Notes under the pieces: generated by a model
Database searches by the model: none
What the model saw: the letters and a program-made list of their open reading frames with translations, nothing else
What the model was told of the DNA's origin: nothing
Position numbers and translations under genes: made by a program
Shown here: piece after piece, positions 1-13,776 of the stretch
Position numbering within the stretch: the first letter of the stretch is position 1
How the letters are laid out: each line of letters begins with the position of its first letter
Assembly (NCBI GenBank): GCA_034096865.1
Contig: JAWQFJ010018825.1
Coordinates: 1-14,088 of the forward strand
Source: Theodoxus fluviatilis
Lineage: Eukaryota; Mollusca; Gastropoda; Cycloneritida; Neritidae
DNA length: 14,088 nucleotides
Direction of reading: 5' to 3'

Positions 1-78
1 CAGCATACAAGGGTTAATCACATGGCAGCATACAAGGGGTTAATCACATGGCAGCATACAAGGGTTAATCACGTTACG
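1..78. repeat. 25-bp tandem trimer at left edge
   Basis: Three head-to-tail copies of CAGCATACAAGGGTTAATCA followed by CATGG; the second copy carries one extra G and the third decays after ATCAC. The window opens inside the repeat, so more copies may lie to the left. It directly precedes the 97-bp satellite but shares no sequence with it, so the two arrays arose independently. No coding potential is seen. Confidence 0.85.
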
Positions 79-94
79 CCATCGCTGCCCTCAC

Positions 95-3000
95 AGGTCC
101 CCAGTTTTACTCCTAGGTGGTGAGAAACACCTTGGTCAAGGATGAAACCGCGCAACTTCCAACCCGGCACCCACTAGCCGCTAGCGACAGCAGGTCCCCA
201 GTTTTACTCCTAGGTGGTGAGAAACACCTTGGTCAAGGATGAAACCGCGCAACTTCCAACCCGGCACCCACTAGCCGCTAGCGACAGCAGGTCCCCAGTT
301 TTACTCCTAGGTGGTGAGAAACACCTTGGTCAAGGATGAAACCGCGCAACTTCCAGCCCGGCACCCACTAGCCGCTAGCGACAGCAGGTCCCCAGTTTTA
401 CTCCTAGGTGGTGAGAAACACCTTGGTCAAGGATGAAACCGCGCAACTTCCAACCCGGCACCCACTAGCCGCTAGCGACAGCAGGTCCCCAGTTTTACTC
501 CTAGGTGGTGAGAAACACCTTGGTCAAGGATGAAACCGCGCAACTTCCAACCCGGCACCCACTAGCCGCTAGCGACAGCAGGTCCCCAGTTTTACTCCTA
601 GGTGGTGAGAAACACCTTGGTCAAGGATGAAACCGCGCAACTTCCAACCCGGCACCCACTAGCCGCTAGCGACAGCAGGTCCCCAGTTTTACTCCTAGGT
701 GGTGAGAAACACCTTGGTCAAGGATGAAACCGCGCAACTTCCAACCCGGCACCCACTAGCCGCTAGCGACAGCAGGTCCCCAGTTTTACTCCTAGGTGGT
801 GAGAAACACCTTGGTCAAGGATGAAACCGCGCAACTTCCAACCCGGCACCCACTAGCCGCTAGCGACAGCAGGTCCCCAGTTTTACTCCTAGGTGGTGAG
901 AAACACCTTGGTCAAGGATGAAACCGCGCAACTTCCAACCCGGCACCCACTAGCCGCTAGCGACAGCAGGTCCCCAGTTTTACTCCTAGGTGGTGAGAAA
1001 CACCTTGGTCAAGGATGAAACCGCGCAACTTCCAGCCCGGCACCCACTAGCCGCTAGCGACAGCAGGTCCCCAGTTTTACTCCTAGGTGGTGAGAAACAC
1101 CTTGGTCAAGGATGAAACCGCGCAACTTCCAGCCCGGCACCCACTAGCCGCTAGCGACAGCAGGTCCCCAGTTTTACTCCTAGGTGGTGAGAAACACCTT
1201 GGTCAAGGATGAAACCGCGCAACTTCCAACCCGGCACCCACTAGCCGCTAGCGACAGCAGGTCCCCAGTTTTACTCCTAGGTGGTGAGAAACACCTTGGT
1301 CAAGGATGAAACCGCGCAACTTCCAACCCGGCACCCACTAGCCGCTAGCGACAGCAGGTCCCCAGTTTTACTCCTAGGTGGTGAGAAACACCTTGGTCAA
1401 GGATGAAACCGCGCAACTTCCAACCCGGCACCCACTAGCCGCTAGCGACAGCAGGTCCCCAGTTTTACTCCTAGGTGGTGAGAAACACCTTGGTCAAGGA
1501 TGAAACCGCGCAACTTCCAACCCGGCACCCACTAGCCGCTAGCGACAGCAGGTCCCCAGTTTTACTCCTAGGTGGTGAGAAACACCTTGGTCAAGGATGA
1601 AACCGCGCAACTTCCAACCCGGCACCCACTAGCCGCTAGCGACAGCAGGTCCCCAGTTTTACTCCTAGGTGGTGAGAAACACCTTGGTCAAGGATGAAAC
1701 CGCGCAACTTCCAACCCGGCACCCACTAGCCGCTAGCGACAGCAGGTCCCCAGTTTTACTCCTAGGTGGTGAGAAACACCTTGGTCAAGGATGAAACCGC
1801 GCAACTTCCAACCCGGCACCCACTAGCCGCTAGCGACAGCAGGTCCCCAGTTTTACTCCTAGGTGGTGAGAAACACCTTGGTCAAGGATGAAACCGCGCA
1901 ACTTCCAACCCGGCACCCACTAGCCGCTAGCGACAGCAGGTCCCCAGTTTTACTCCTAGGTGGTGAGAAACACCTTGGTCAAGGATGAAACCGCGCAACT
2001 TCCAACCCGGCACCCACTAGCCGCTAGCGACAGCAGGTCCCCAGTTTTACTCCTAGGTGGTGAGAAACACCTTGGTCAAGGATGAAACCGCGCAACTTCC
2101 AACCCGGCACCCACTAGCCGCTAGCGACAGCAGGTCCCCAGTTTTACTCCTAGGTGGTGAGAAACACCTTGGTCAAGGATGAAACCGCGCAACTTCCAAC
2201 CCGGCACCCACTAGCCGCTAGCGACAGCAGGTCCCCAGTTTTACTCCTAGGTGGTGAGAAACACCTTGGTCAAGGATGAAACCGCGCAACTTCCAACCCG
2301 GCACCCACTAGCCGCTAGCGACAGCAGGTCCCCAGTTTTACTCCTAGGTGGTGAGAAACACCTTGGTCAAGGATGAAACCGCGCAACTTCCAACCCGGCA
2401 CCCACTAGCCGCTAGCGACAGCAGGTCCCCAGTTTTACTCCTAGGTGGTGAGAAACACCTTGGTCAAGGATGAAACCGCGCAACTTCCAACCCGGCACCC
2501 ACTAGCCGCTAGCGACAGCAGGTCCCCAGTTTTACTCCTAGGTGGTGAGAAACACCTTGGTCAAGGATGAAACCGCGCAACTTCCAACCCGGCACCCACT
2601 AGCCGCTAGCGACAGCAGGTCCCCAGTTTTACTCCTAGGTGGTGAGAAACACCTTGGTCAAGGATGAAACCGCGCAACTTCCAACCCGGCACCCACTAGC
2701 CGCTAGCGACAGCAGGTCCCCAGTTTTACTCCTAGGTGGTGAGAAACACCTTGGTCAAGGATGAAACCGCGCAACTTCCAACCCGGCACCCACTAGCCGC
2801 TAGCGACAGCAGGTCCCCAGTTTTACTCCTAGGTGGTGAGAAACACCTTGGTCAAGGATGAAACCGCGCAACTTCCAACCCGGCACCCACTAGCCGCTAG
2901 CGACAGCAGGTCCCCAGTTTTACTCCTAGGTGGTGAGAAACACCTTGGTCAAGGATGAAACCGCGCAACTTCCAACCCGGCACCCACTAGCCGCTAGCGA

Positions 3001-3392
3001 CAGCAGGTCCCCAGTTTTACTCCTAGGTGGTGAGAAACACCTTGGTCAAGGATGAAACCGCGCAACTTCCAGCCCGGCACCCACTAGCCGCTAGCGACAG
3101 CAGGTCCCCAGTTTTACTCCTAGGTGGTGAGAAACACCTTGGTCAAGGATGAAACCGCGCAACTTCCAGCCCGGCACCCACTAGCCGCTAGCGACAGCAG
3201 GTCCCCAGTTTTACTCCTAGGTGGTGAGAAACACCTTGGTCAAGGATGAAACCGCGCAACTTCCAGCCCGGCACCCACTAGCCGCTAGCGACAGCAGGTC
3301 CCCAGTTTTACTCCTAGGTGGTGAGAAACACCTTGGTCAAGGATGAAACCGCGCAACTTCCAACCCGGCACCCACTAGCCGCTAGCGACAGC
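95..3392 (-). repeat. 97-bp satellite, 34 copies, derived from a tRNA-type SINE
   Basis: The unit begins AGGTCCCCAGTTTTACTCCT and recurs every 97 bp. The first AGGTCC is at 95 and the last, just outside the array, at 3393; 3298 bp is exactly 34 units, so there are no indels. By eye the only variable site is an A/G in CTTCCRRCCCGG, with G at 356, 1035, 1132, 3072, 3169 and 3266. Read on the minus strand, the unit contains the end of a tRNA-like anticodon arm, a variable-arm region (GCTAGCGGCTAG), a damaged B box (GGTTGGAAGTT) and a CCTTGACCAAGG motif. The same order of parts is seen in the SINE at 5230-5350. The unit is therefore a slice of a SINE body that was tandemly amplified. Strand is given for the SINE orientation. 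All three frames meet stops. Confidence 0.95.
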
Positions 3393-3430
3393 AGGTCCAG
3401 CGTGCTGACCACTTGGCCACAGTCTGGACA
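3393..3430 (-). repeat. SINE 5' head (A box) flanking the satellite
   Basis: After the last AGGTCC of the array the sequence continues AGCGTGCTGACCACTTGGCCA instead of CCCAGTTTTACTCC. On the minus strand this gives TGGCCAAGTGG at 3419-3409, a full match to the Pol III A-box consensus TRGYNNARNGG, followed by a D-arm-like GTCAGCACGCTGG. It is the missing left half of the tRNA-like head, whose right half is in every satellite unit. The array therefore grew inside one SINE copy and left its 5' end in place. Compare the equivalent TGGCCGAGTGG at 5342-5332. Confidence 0.75.
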
Positions 3431-3545
3431 TGTCACGGCTACTGAAGCACGTCCTTCATGTACCGGAACCCCACAGCCATTTTGAATCATAGGAGGACTG
3501 GCCCAAGCCACGCTTTGCCCTGCCTCAGCAGTGTGCACGGTCTGG

Positions 3546-3762
3546 AGTAAGTAAGGTAAAGGTAAAGGTACTCTTTTTATATTGCGCTCTTTTCACCCAT
3601 TGATGGGTGCTCAAACCACACACATTAACCCCCTGGTCATCGGGCCACCTCTTTGTATCACTCCAACACCCTCTTAACTTCCTGATGAACGCGCCAAAGT
3701 TATCTCTCGCAAATTTTCAACTCAGCCCTCACAGGTACCCGTTTTACTCCTGGCATGGACAT
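3546..3762 (-). repeat. 3' part of a related dispersed SINE-like repeat
   Basis: The segment starts with a short (GTAAAG)n-like run (GGTAAAGGTAAAGGTA) and ends with CCCTCACAGGTACCCGTTTTACTCCTGG. That end closely matches the entry into the satellite at 87-115 (CCCTCACAGGTCCCCAGTTTTACTCCTAGG). On the minus strand the simple run would be the 3' tail, and the shared block would join the CTTG..CAAG domain of the SINE. The order of parts fits one long composite SINE whose 5' half was amplified at 95-3392. The short stretch between, 3431-3545, shows nothing recognisable. Confidence 0.6.
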
Positions 3763-3811
3763 TACATCATATGGACGGCTGGCTCGCTCAGCCTGCACGC
3801 GCTGTGTCATA

Positions 3812-3874
3812 TAAGAAGTTCGCAGATGGCCTCGTTTTCAAATTTGTTCTAATTGCACTTCCGGTTACTCCGCT
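3812..3874 (-). repeat. 63-bp inverted repeat, copy 1 (partner 5100-5162)
   Basis: The reverse complement of this block aligns without gaps to 5100-5162, with about 52 of 63 positions identical by eye, including CCGGAAGTGCAAT and GAAAACGAGGC. The pair brackets 3875-5099, which contains the THAP exon. It may mark the ends of an old element or two unrelated insertions of a dispersed repeat. No similarity is clear outside the 63 bp. Confidence 0.6.
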
Positions 3875-4018
3875 TACTATGACGCCGCTGTCTAGCGATT
3901 TCTCATGGTAAGTAAAACAGATAATTGTTCAAACAGTGATGATTTATTCCATCAGTTGAAACTGTAAGTACATTTGCAGGCATCCAAGACACACTTTGCA
4001 GTTTAAAAAAATGGTATT

Positions 4019-4059
4019 CATTCCACTTTTGACGTAAAGCAAAGCACTTTGGTCAGGCT
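4019..4059 (+). repeat. 41-bp direct repeat, copy 1
   Basis: This block (core CAAAGCACTTTGGTCAGGCT) recurs at 4400-4440 in the same orientation with three substitutions and no gaps. The offset is 381 bp. The flanks do not match, so it is a diverged dispersed piece rather than part of a recent larger duplication. Function unknown. Confidence 0.7.
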
Positions 4060-4399
4060 GTTCGGACTGCTTGCCCCCTTCCCTGCCTCGCCAGCCCAAC
4101 TCTGCTTGGAGGGAGCGAGAGAAGTACATAGTCTGTGTGTAAGTGTGTGCGTCGTCTGTGTGTAAATGTTCGTGTAGATGTTGTGTGAATGTCTGCTGTC
4201 ATTTCGATCTCGACGTTGGCGTGAGGGTGGAAGGCAGAGGAGGGAGGGACGAAAGTGAGCGATCGCAGTTTAAATGTCTCGAGATCGCGCGCGCCTATTT
4301 GTGTGAGTGAAAGCGTGTGTGATGGAGTGCAGTAGGGATGGCATGGCCGTGGCTATTGATTTCATTGCGTCTGATTGTGTTACTCGTTCCCCGACCTTT

Positions 4400-4440
4400 C
4401 ATTTCACTTTTGACGGAAAACAAAGCACTTTGGTCAGGCT
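4400..4440 (+). repeat. 41-bp direct repeat, copy 2
   Basis: Partner of 4019-4059, with 38 of 41 positions identical. The stretch from 3890 to 4620 is otherwise without a recognisable gene. It includes a TG-rich segment (about 4130-4195) and a purine-rich segment (about 4220-4255), and it would be intronic if the THAP exon is spliced leftwards. Confidence 0.7.
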
Positions 4441-4624
4441 ATCTATAGTTCGTCTGCTACTTCCTGGTGTCGGTGAGGTCCGCGCGTCAGCTATAAATAG
4501 AAGTGCGCGAAGAATGTACGCTGTTCTGTCCAAGATGAGGTGAAGATTTGTTTTGATTTCAAAGACAAAAGACGTCTAACACACCTACATCCCACTGAAA
4601 CAAATTATAATGAAAGAAACGTAC

Positions 4625-4900
4625 CTCGTTTGATGCAAGCATCGTCAAAGTGTCGACTGCAGATCTTGGCCATGTCTGGGTTGAAACTTGAATGCTTCGT
4701 GCACTCGATCAATTTTTTCTCCATTTGTCTTTCGCTTCACTGACACCTTTTCTTGGAATTCCAACGAAAGAAAGTCCCCTGCATGCCACTGATGATACCT
4801 TACAATCAACAACACAACACTTGGCTCCATCTGAAGTACTGTTCGCCCTCCTTGATATTGGTTTAGGAACCACGGCAGCTCTTGTATCACTGTCACTCAT
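4625..4900 (-). pseudogene. THAP zinc-finger domain exon with one-base frameshift
   Basis: On the minus strand an ATG at 4900 (purine at -3) opens a frame reading MSDSDTRAAVV, then KCCVVDCK, then SFVGIPRKGVSEAKDKWRKN and a stop at 4711-4709. Shifting by one base at the A6 run (T6 at 4713-4718) continues the frame as LIECTKH and then MAKICSRHFDDACIKR. The composite has the C2CH signature of THAP DNA-binding domains: a Cys pair (C-x3-C), 47 residues, then C-x2-H in ICSRHF, plus the conserved Trp and Pro. The exon ends at 4625 in GAG|GTACGT, a near-consensus donor, so further exons should lie to the left; none was recognised. THAP proteins are DNA-binding regulators or relics of P-element-like transposases. 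The shift may be a true lesion or a homopolymer sequencing error. It lies in the same orientation inside the last visible NPL intron. Confidence 0.75.
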
Positions 4901-5099
4901 TTCGCAACACACTGTGGTTGACTCTGGAAGTAACTATGCGTTTCAGAAATGGCTGACAACAAAACTAAACACAGGGTTACAAACTAGACCCATTTTCCCA
5001 CCGACTTATGCCGAGAAAAAATTAAGATGGCTAAAACTAAGACACAAAAATCGTGATTTTCGCCAGGTGTTTACACTAACAAAGGCATCGGCCATTGAA

Positions 5100-5162
5100 A
5101 GCGGAGCAGCCGGAAGTGCAATCAGAGCAATTGCGAAAACGAGGCTATCGGCGAACTTATTT
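5100..5162 (+). repeat. 63-bp inverted repeat, copy 2 (partner 3812-3874)
   Basis: Partner of the block at 3812-3874. It lies about 200 bp upstream of the THAP start codon on the minus strand and contains CACTTCCGG in that orientation, an ETS-type site. It could be part of a TATA-less promoter for the THAP exon, but that is only inference. Confidence 0.55.
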
Positions 5163-5229
5163 CTCTACACGCCACAGTCAGCTATCCATTCTATATTGGA
5201 TCCATGCTCCTGGGTAGGAAAATGCAATG

Positions 5230-5350
5230 TGAGTAAAGCACCTTGCTCAAGGATACATGTAACTCTAGAATCCGCGCAGTTTCGAACGCCGCACCCGCTA
5301 GCCGCAAGCGATCTCAGGTCAAGCGCGCTGACCACTCGGCCACAGAGTAA
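5230..5350 (-). repeat. tRNA-derived SINE, better preserved copy
   Basis: On the minus strand it has TGGCCGAGTGG (A box, 5342-5332), a Ser/Leu-tRNA-like long variable arm (GCGGCTAGCGGGTGC) and GTTCGAAAC (B box, 5287-5279), then CCTTGAGCAAGG (5252-5241) followed by TGCTTTACTCACATTGC. A-box and B-box matches are complete, unlike the satellite, where the B box is damaged. The layout of tRNA-like head plus CTTG..CAAG central motif is common in metazoan SINEs. No clear target-site duplication was found. This copy reveals what the 97-bp satellite is made from. Confidence 0.8.
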
Positions 5351-5513
5351 TGGCCTGCCATGATGTTATGTCGCCTCGACTCTCCTCCACAGCCTCATTT
5401 GTATGCGAACAATGCTACCCAAAATGGCGGCCGGTTTATGTAGGCTAACGCGCGACAGCGTCAACCTTCCTCTCATCAGCCACTCTGTTGCCGTCATCTG
5501 CTTGGAGACTTAC

Positions 5514-9774
<4,261 letters not shown>

Positions 9775-9923
9775 CTGCAGAAGATGTTCGTAGATCTGAG
9801 ACAGGTTGGGATGACCGACAATAGATCTGATGCCCCGTGGCCAGACTGCCCGCTTGGGGCGGCCCATGGCAGAGCTACTAGCGTAGGCCCCGAAAGACCA
9901 ACAGCCAGGGGTTCCAGCCGATT

Positions 9924-9943
9924 GGGGGTGGGTGGGGTGGGGG
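9924..9943 (+). repeat. Short-loop G-quadruplex motif
   Basis: GGGGGTGGGTGGGGTGGGGG has four G-runs joined by single-T loops, the arrangement regarded as most stable for intramolecular quadruplexes. It lies about 150 bp upstream of the first visible NPL exon, on the strand opposite the transcript. The rest of 9775-10204 shows no gene. Confidence 0.8.
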
Positions 9944-10201
9944 TAATCCTTGAGCGGCTTTGGCTGTTTGTTGTACTCTTGCATCATTAGAAAGGATGCT
10001 TAAAAAGACGGATGGGCGGACTACAAGAACGTGCAAGCCAAGATTGTGCTGGGTAGACAGACACACGTATGGTGTGTAAGAAGCGGGGTAGTGGATTGGC
10101 TGGATGTCAGCTGGGACGAAACGATGCAAAATCTATTAATGGTGACCTGTCCAAAATAAGTGGATGATTAAGACAGATATGAATTGAGTTATGGGCAACT
10201 T

Positions 10202-11443
<1,242 letters not shown>

Positions 11444-11811
11444 CAGGGCCCGTATCCAGAACGGCGATTTATCTTTTTAACTCTCGATTTATCCCCTAAC
11501 CCCGGGTTATCTTGACTTCGGGTTAAATTTTCCTATGCATGACGGCGATTTAGCCCGATGTCGGCAAGATAAATAGATAACCCGGGGTTATCTTCGACTG
11601 AGCAAGTATTGGCTCTTTTAATCAGATGCACATGCGTTCATGTGTGCGGCGCGCGTTGTGAGTGTGTGTAGAAAACGTGTTATGACTCCAATCCAGCCGC
11701 GATTCAAGGGCCTGATGTGAAGAATTTCCTCTCACTGCCTTGCCTGTCTCTGTGCAGTGAGCAAATGACCTTGGCCCGAATCCAGCTTCACTAGGGAAGG
11801 TAAATCGGTTA

Positions 11812-12793
11812 AGGCCTTCGCACACGAGGTAACTCCACTCCGGCAACTCGATTGCTTGCCATACATTGCTTCGTGTGCGATGTCGGTTGAAAGCAACTGG
11901 CATTCCAAGCAACTTTCCACGCCACCAGCAACTGAGTTGCTCGTGTTTAAACCTGTTCTAGTGTTGGGGGCAGTGGCGTGCCACTCTCTGTGAATCCACC
12001 AATCACCGGGCGACTTTAGAGCCTCGTTCTCGCGTTCTCGCGACTATTGCACATTTAATGGTGGACCTGTCTACGCTTCGCACAGAAAACGCTGTATTTG
12101 GAGATACTAGAAACCCATCCAAAGAAAATGTAAGCCATGAACAGCATTAATTTATTAAAGCTGTATGTTGAATGCATCAATAGGTCGTGAAAGCTCCTAC
12201 ATTTTAAAAATGGAAATGCGGGTCAATGCACCTTCACGCCGAAGCATCGCTGTTGACATTGTGTACGAAGCTAGTGTTGTCTGATACCACGAATACGATA
12301 CATTTAAATTGCATCTGTGTTATGAAAATACTGTTCAGATTAAATTGATTAATTAATTGAGGCCCAACCAGCTGCAACAATTCCTGAAAATGTTCATGGC
12401 TCATTCGAAGGAAAGTTCTTGTTGCCTTGAGATCCTCGTTGAGGAGCTCTTGTAGCAGACACGAGTAGGCACCATGACTTGGTCGTTTTGTCAACCATTC
12501 ACGAGACCAACACGATCTTTTTCTCTTTTTACTTTGCTTAGATGACGAAGTACTGTCGCCATCGTCACTCTAAGTTTCAGTCATGCTAGGGCAAGCCTTC
12601 GGGGGAGAGATGCAGAGCGTCTTGAGTGCAAGCGCGGGAATTAATACGCTTCCATAAATACAACGTGGTGAGAGGTGAAAGGTCACAGTGGAAGCGTGTG
12701 CGAGCTCAGTCTCCAGCATTGCCTGCCACATGGCAAGCAACCGGCCGCAAGCAACGTGGCAAGAGACTTTGGTTGCCTCGTGTGCGAAGGCCT
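11812..12793 (-). mobile_element. PIF/Harbinger-type element nested in the MITE-like element
   Basis: AGGCCTTCGCACACGAGG (11812-11829) is exactly inverted at 12776-12793, extending to about 22 bp with one mismatch. TTA flanks it at 11809-11811 and 12794-12796, the TWA duplication typical of PIF/Harbinger. Inside is an ALP1-like transposase remnant on the minus strand (12234-12569). At 982 bp it lacks most of the transposase and all of the second (Myb/SANT-like) gene, so it is an internally deleted copy. Subterminal GCTTGCCA and GCAAC motifs recur near both ends. Confidence 0.92.
12234..12569 (-). pseudogene. Harbinger (ALP1-like) transposase, N-terminal fragment
   Basis: An open minus-strand frame follows a TAG at 12572-12570. 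It reads a Ser-rich and basic lead (SKQSKKRKRSCW), then REWLTKRPSHGAYSCLLQEL, NEDL, TRTFLRMSHEHFQELLQLVG and PQLI. This is the RxW..R...GAY..LL.EL...D...F...RMS...F..LL..VGP signature of PIF/Harbinger transposase N-termini. Similarity ends near 12350; what follows (NQFNLNSIF to the stop at 12234) does not resemble the family. The DDE catalytic core is absent. The AG just before the frame (12570-12571 region) could be a splice acceptor, since no suitable in-frame ATG precedes the homology. Confidence 0.85.
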
Positions 12794-13040
12794 TTAGATA
12801 AGGTACGCTCGTCAGAGGATTCTAGGTTGCGCTTTGCTATATATATTGGTTTCCAGCCAAGGGAGAGCGGAACAGACAGTTGGAATCGTCTGAGTTGACC
12901 GAGACCAAGATTTAGCTAACCTCGCGTTATTTTCGCTTCGTGGATGGGGATTTAACCTAGCGCCTAACCTCGCAATAGTTAACCCGGGTTTAGAGATAAA
13001 TCGGGGTTATAATAACTCTCCGTTCTGGATACGGGCCCAG

Positions 13041-13378
13041 AACTCTCCACAAACACGATCGTTTGACTGAATCAAAGGCTTGAAATTTAGTCGAGAGCCC
13101 AACAACTCTCGTTTGACTGAATCTAAGGCCTTTTCAAAGGCCACAAAGGTAGCATAGAGTTCCCCATGACCCTCAGTATGCGTTTTATTAACGGCTATTG
13201 AGCGGCGCGTATATGTGGTCGATCGTGGAGTGGTTTACCCGAGACCTGACTGGCTCGTGGCTGAATTTGTTTTCTTTTGCCCAAAATCGCAAGCGATTGG
13301 TCAGGATGGACATGAACAGATGACTAAATATTAGTTAATAAATAAATATCTCGGCAGTTTTTAGGATTTAATCTATCC
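13041..13378 (-). pseudogene. LINE 5' part: reverse transcriptase motifs before the insertion
   Basis: Minus-strand pieces, in two or three frames, are [15 protein letters not shown] (start of the RT fingers), LFMSILTNRLRFWAKENK, NHSTIDHIYA and GELYATFVAFEKALDSVKR (RT motif A region, about 13170-13110). The order is that of CR1/Jockey-like LINE RT, and it continues across the DNA-transposon nest into 11443-10372. An internal duplication is present: TCGTTTGACTGAATC at 13059-13073 recurs at 13109-13123. The upstream endonuclease domain is missing; the fragment begins at a (CA)n/(GA)n tract, so the copy is 5'-truncated or was broken there. Confidence 0.82.
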
Positions 13379-13595
<217 letters not shown>

Positions 13596-13631
13596 AACAC
13601 ACACAGGCATACTGACACTCGAAGGCCAATA

Positions 13632-13632
<1 letters not shown>

Positions 13633-13692
<60 letters not shown>

Positions 13693-13770
13693 ACACACAC
13701 ACCCGTGTGCAGGCACACTCAGAAATGCACACATACACACATACACACATACACACACACACACACACAT
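13633..13770. repeat. (CA)n and (ACACAT)n microsatellites
   Basis: A CA run to about 13702, a short interruption (CCCGTGTGCAGG), then ACACAT hexamers to 13770. On the minus strand it follows directly the AATAAA-bearing end at 13777-13795. Confidence 0.95.
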
Positions 13771-13776
13771 ACATAT

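Larger units (their letters stand above)
11447..13037. mobile_element. DNA transposon with TIR GGCCCGTATCCAGAACGG, inserted in the LINE
   Basis: GGCCCGTATCCAGAACGG (11447-11464) is exactly inverted at 13020-13037. CAG at 11444-11446 and 13038-13040 is the target-site duplication: removing the element and one CAG restores the LINE frame, WRVL on one side running into KKLGL on the other. Subterminal blocks on both sides are rich in GGGTTA/TAACCC and GATTTA(T/G). Without the nested element (11812-12793) the original was about 606 bp with no ORF, so it is a MITE-like non-autonomous copy. A 3-bp duplication suits PIF/Harbinger-like elements, but CAG is not their usual TWA target, so the superfamily is left open. 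Confidence 0.88.

Noticed and set aside
95..3392. CRISPR array or coding tandem repeat
   Set aside because: Units are contiguous with no spacers, the host is eukaryotic, and all frames contain stops.
3314..3538. Minus-strand 74-codon frame with CPDCG
   Set aside because: It runs through the SINE head into the satellite; no domain is completed.
4491..4500. CTATAAATAG as a TATA box on the plus strand
   Set aside because: Good match, but no gene follows at the right distance and AT-rich matches occur by chance.
5332..5342. Functional tRNA gene
   Set aside because: A and B boxes are present, but the arms do not fold into a full cloverleaf and a SINE body follows.
4692..5363. A 223-codon plus-strand open frame
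   Set aside because: No family resemblance. Its first third is antisense to the THAP exon and its last third is antisense to the SINE at 5230-5350.
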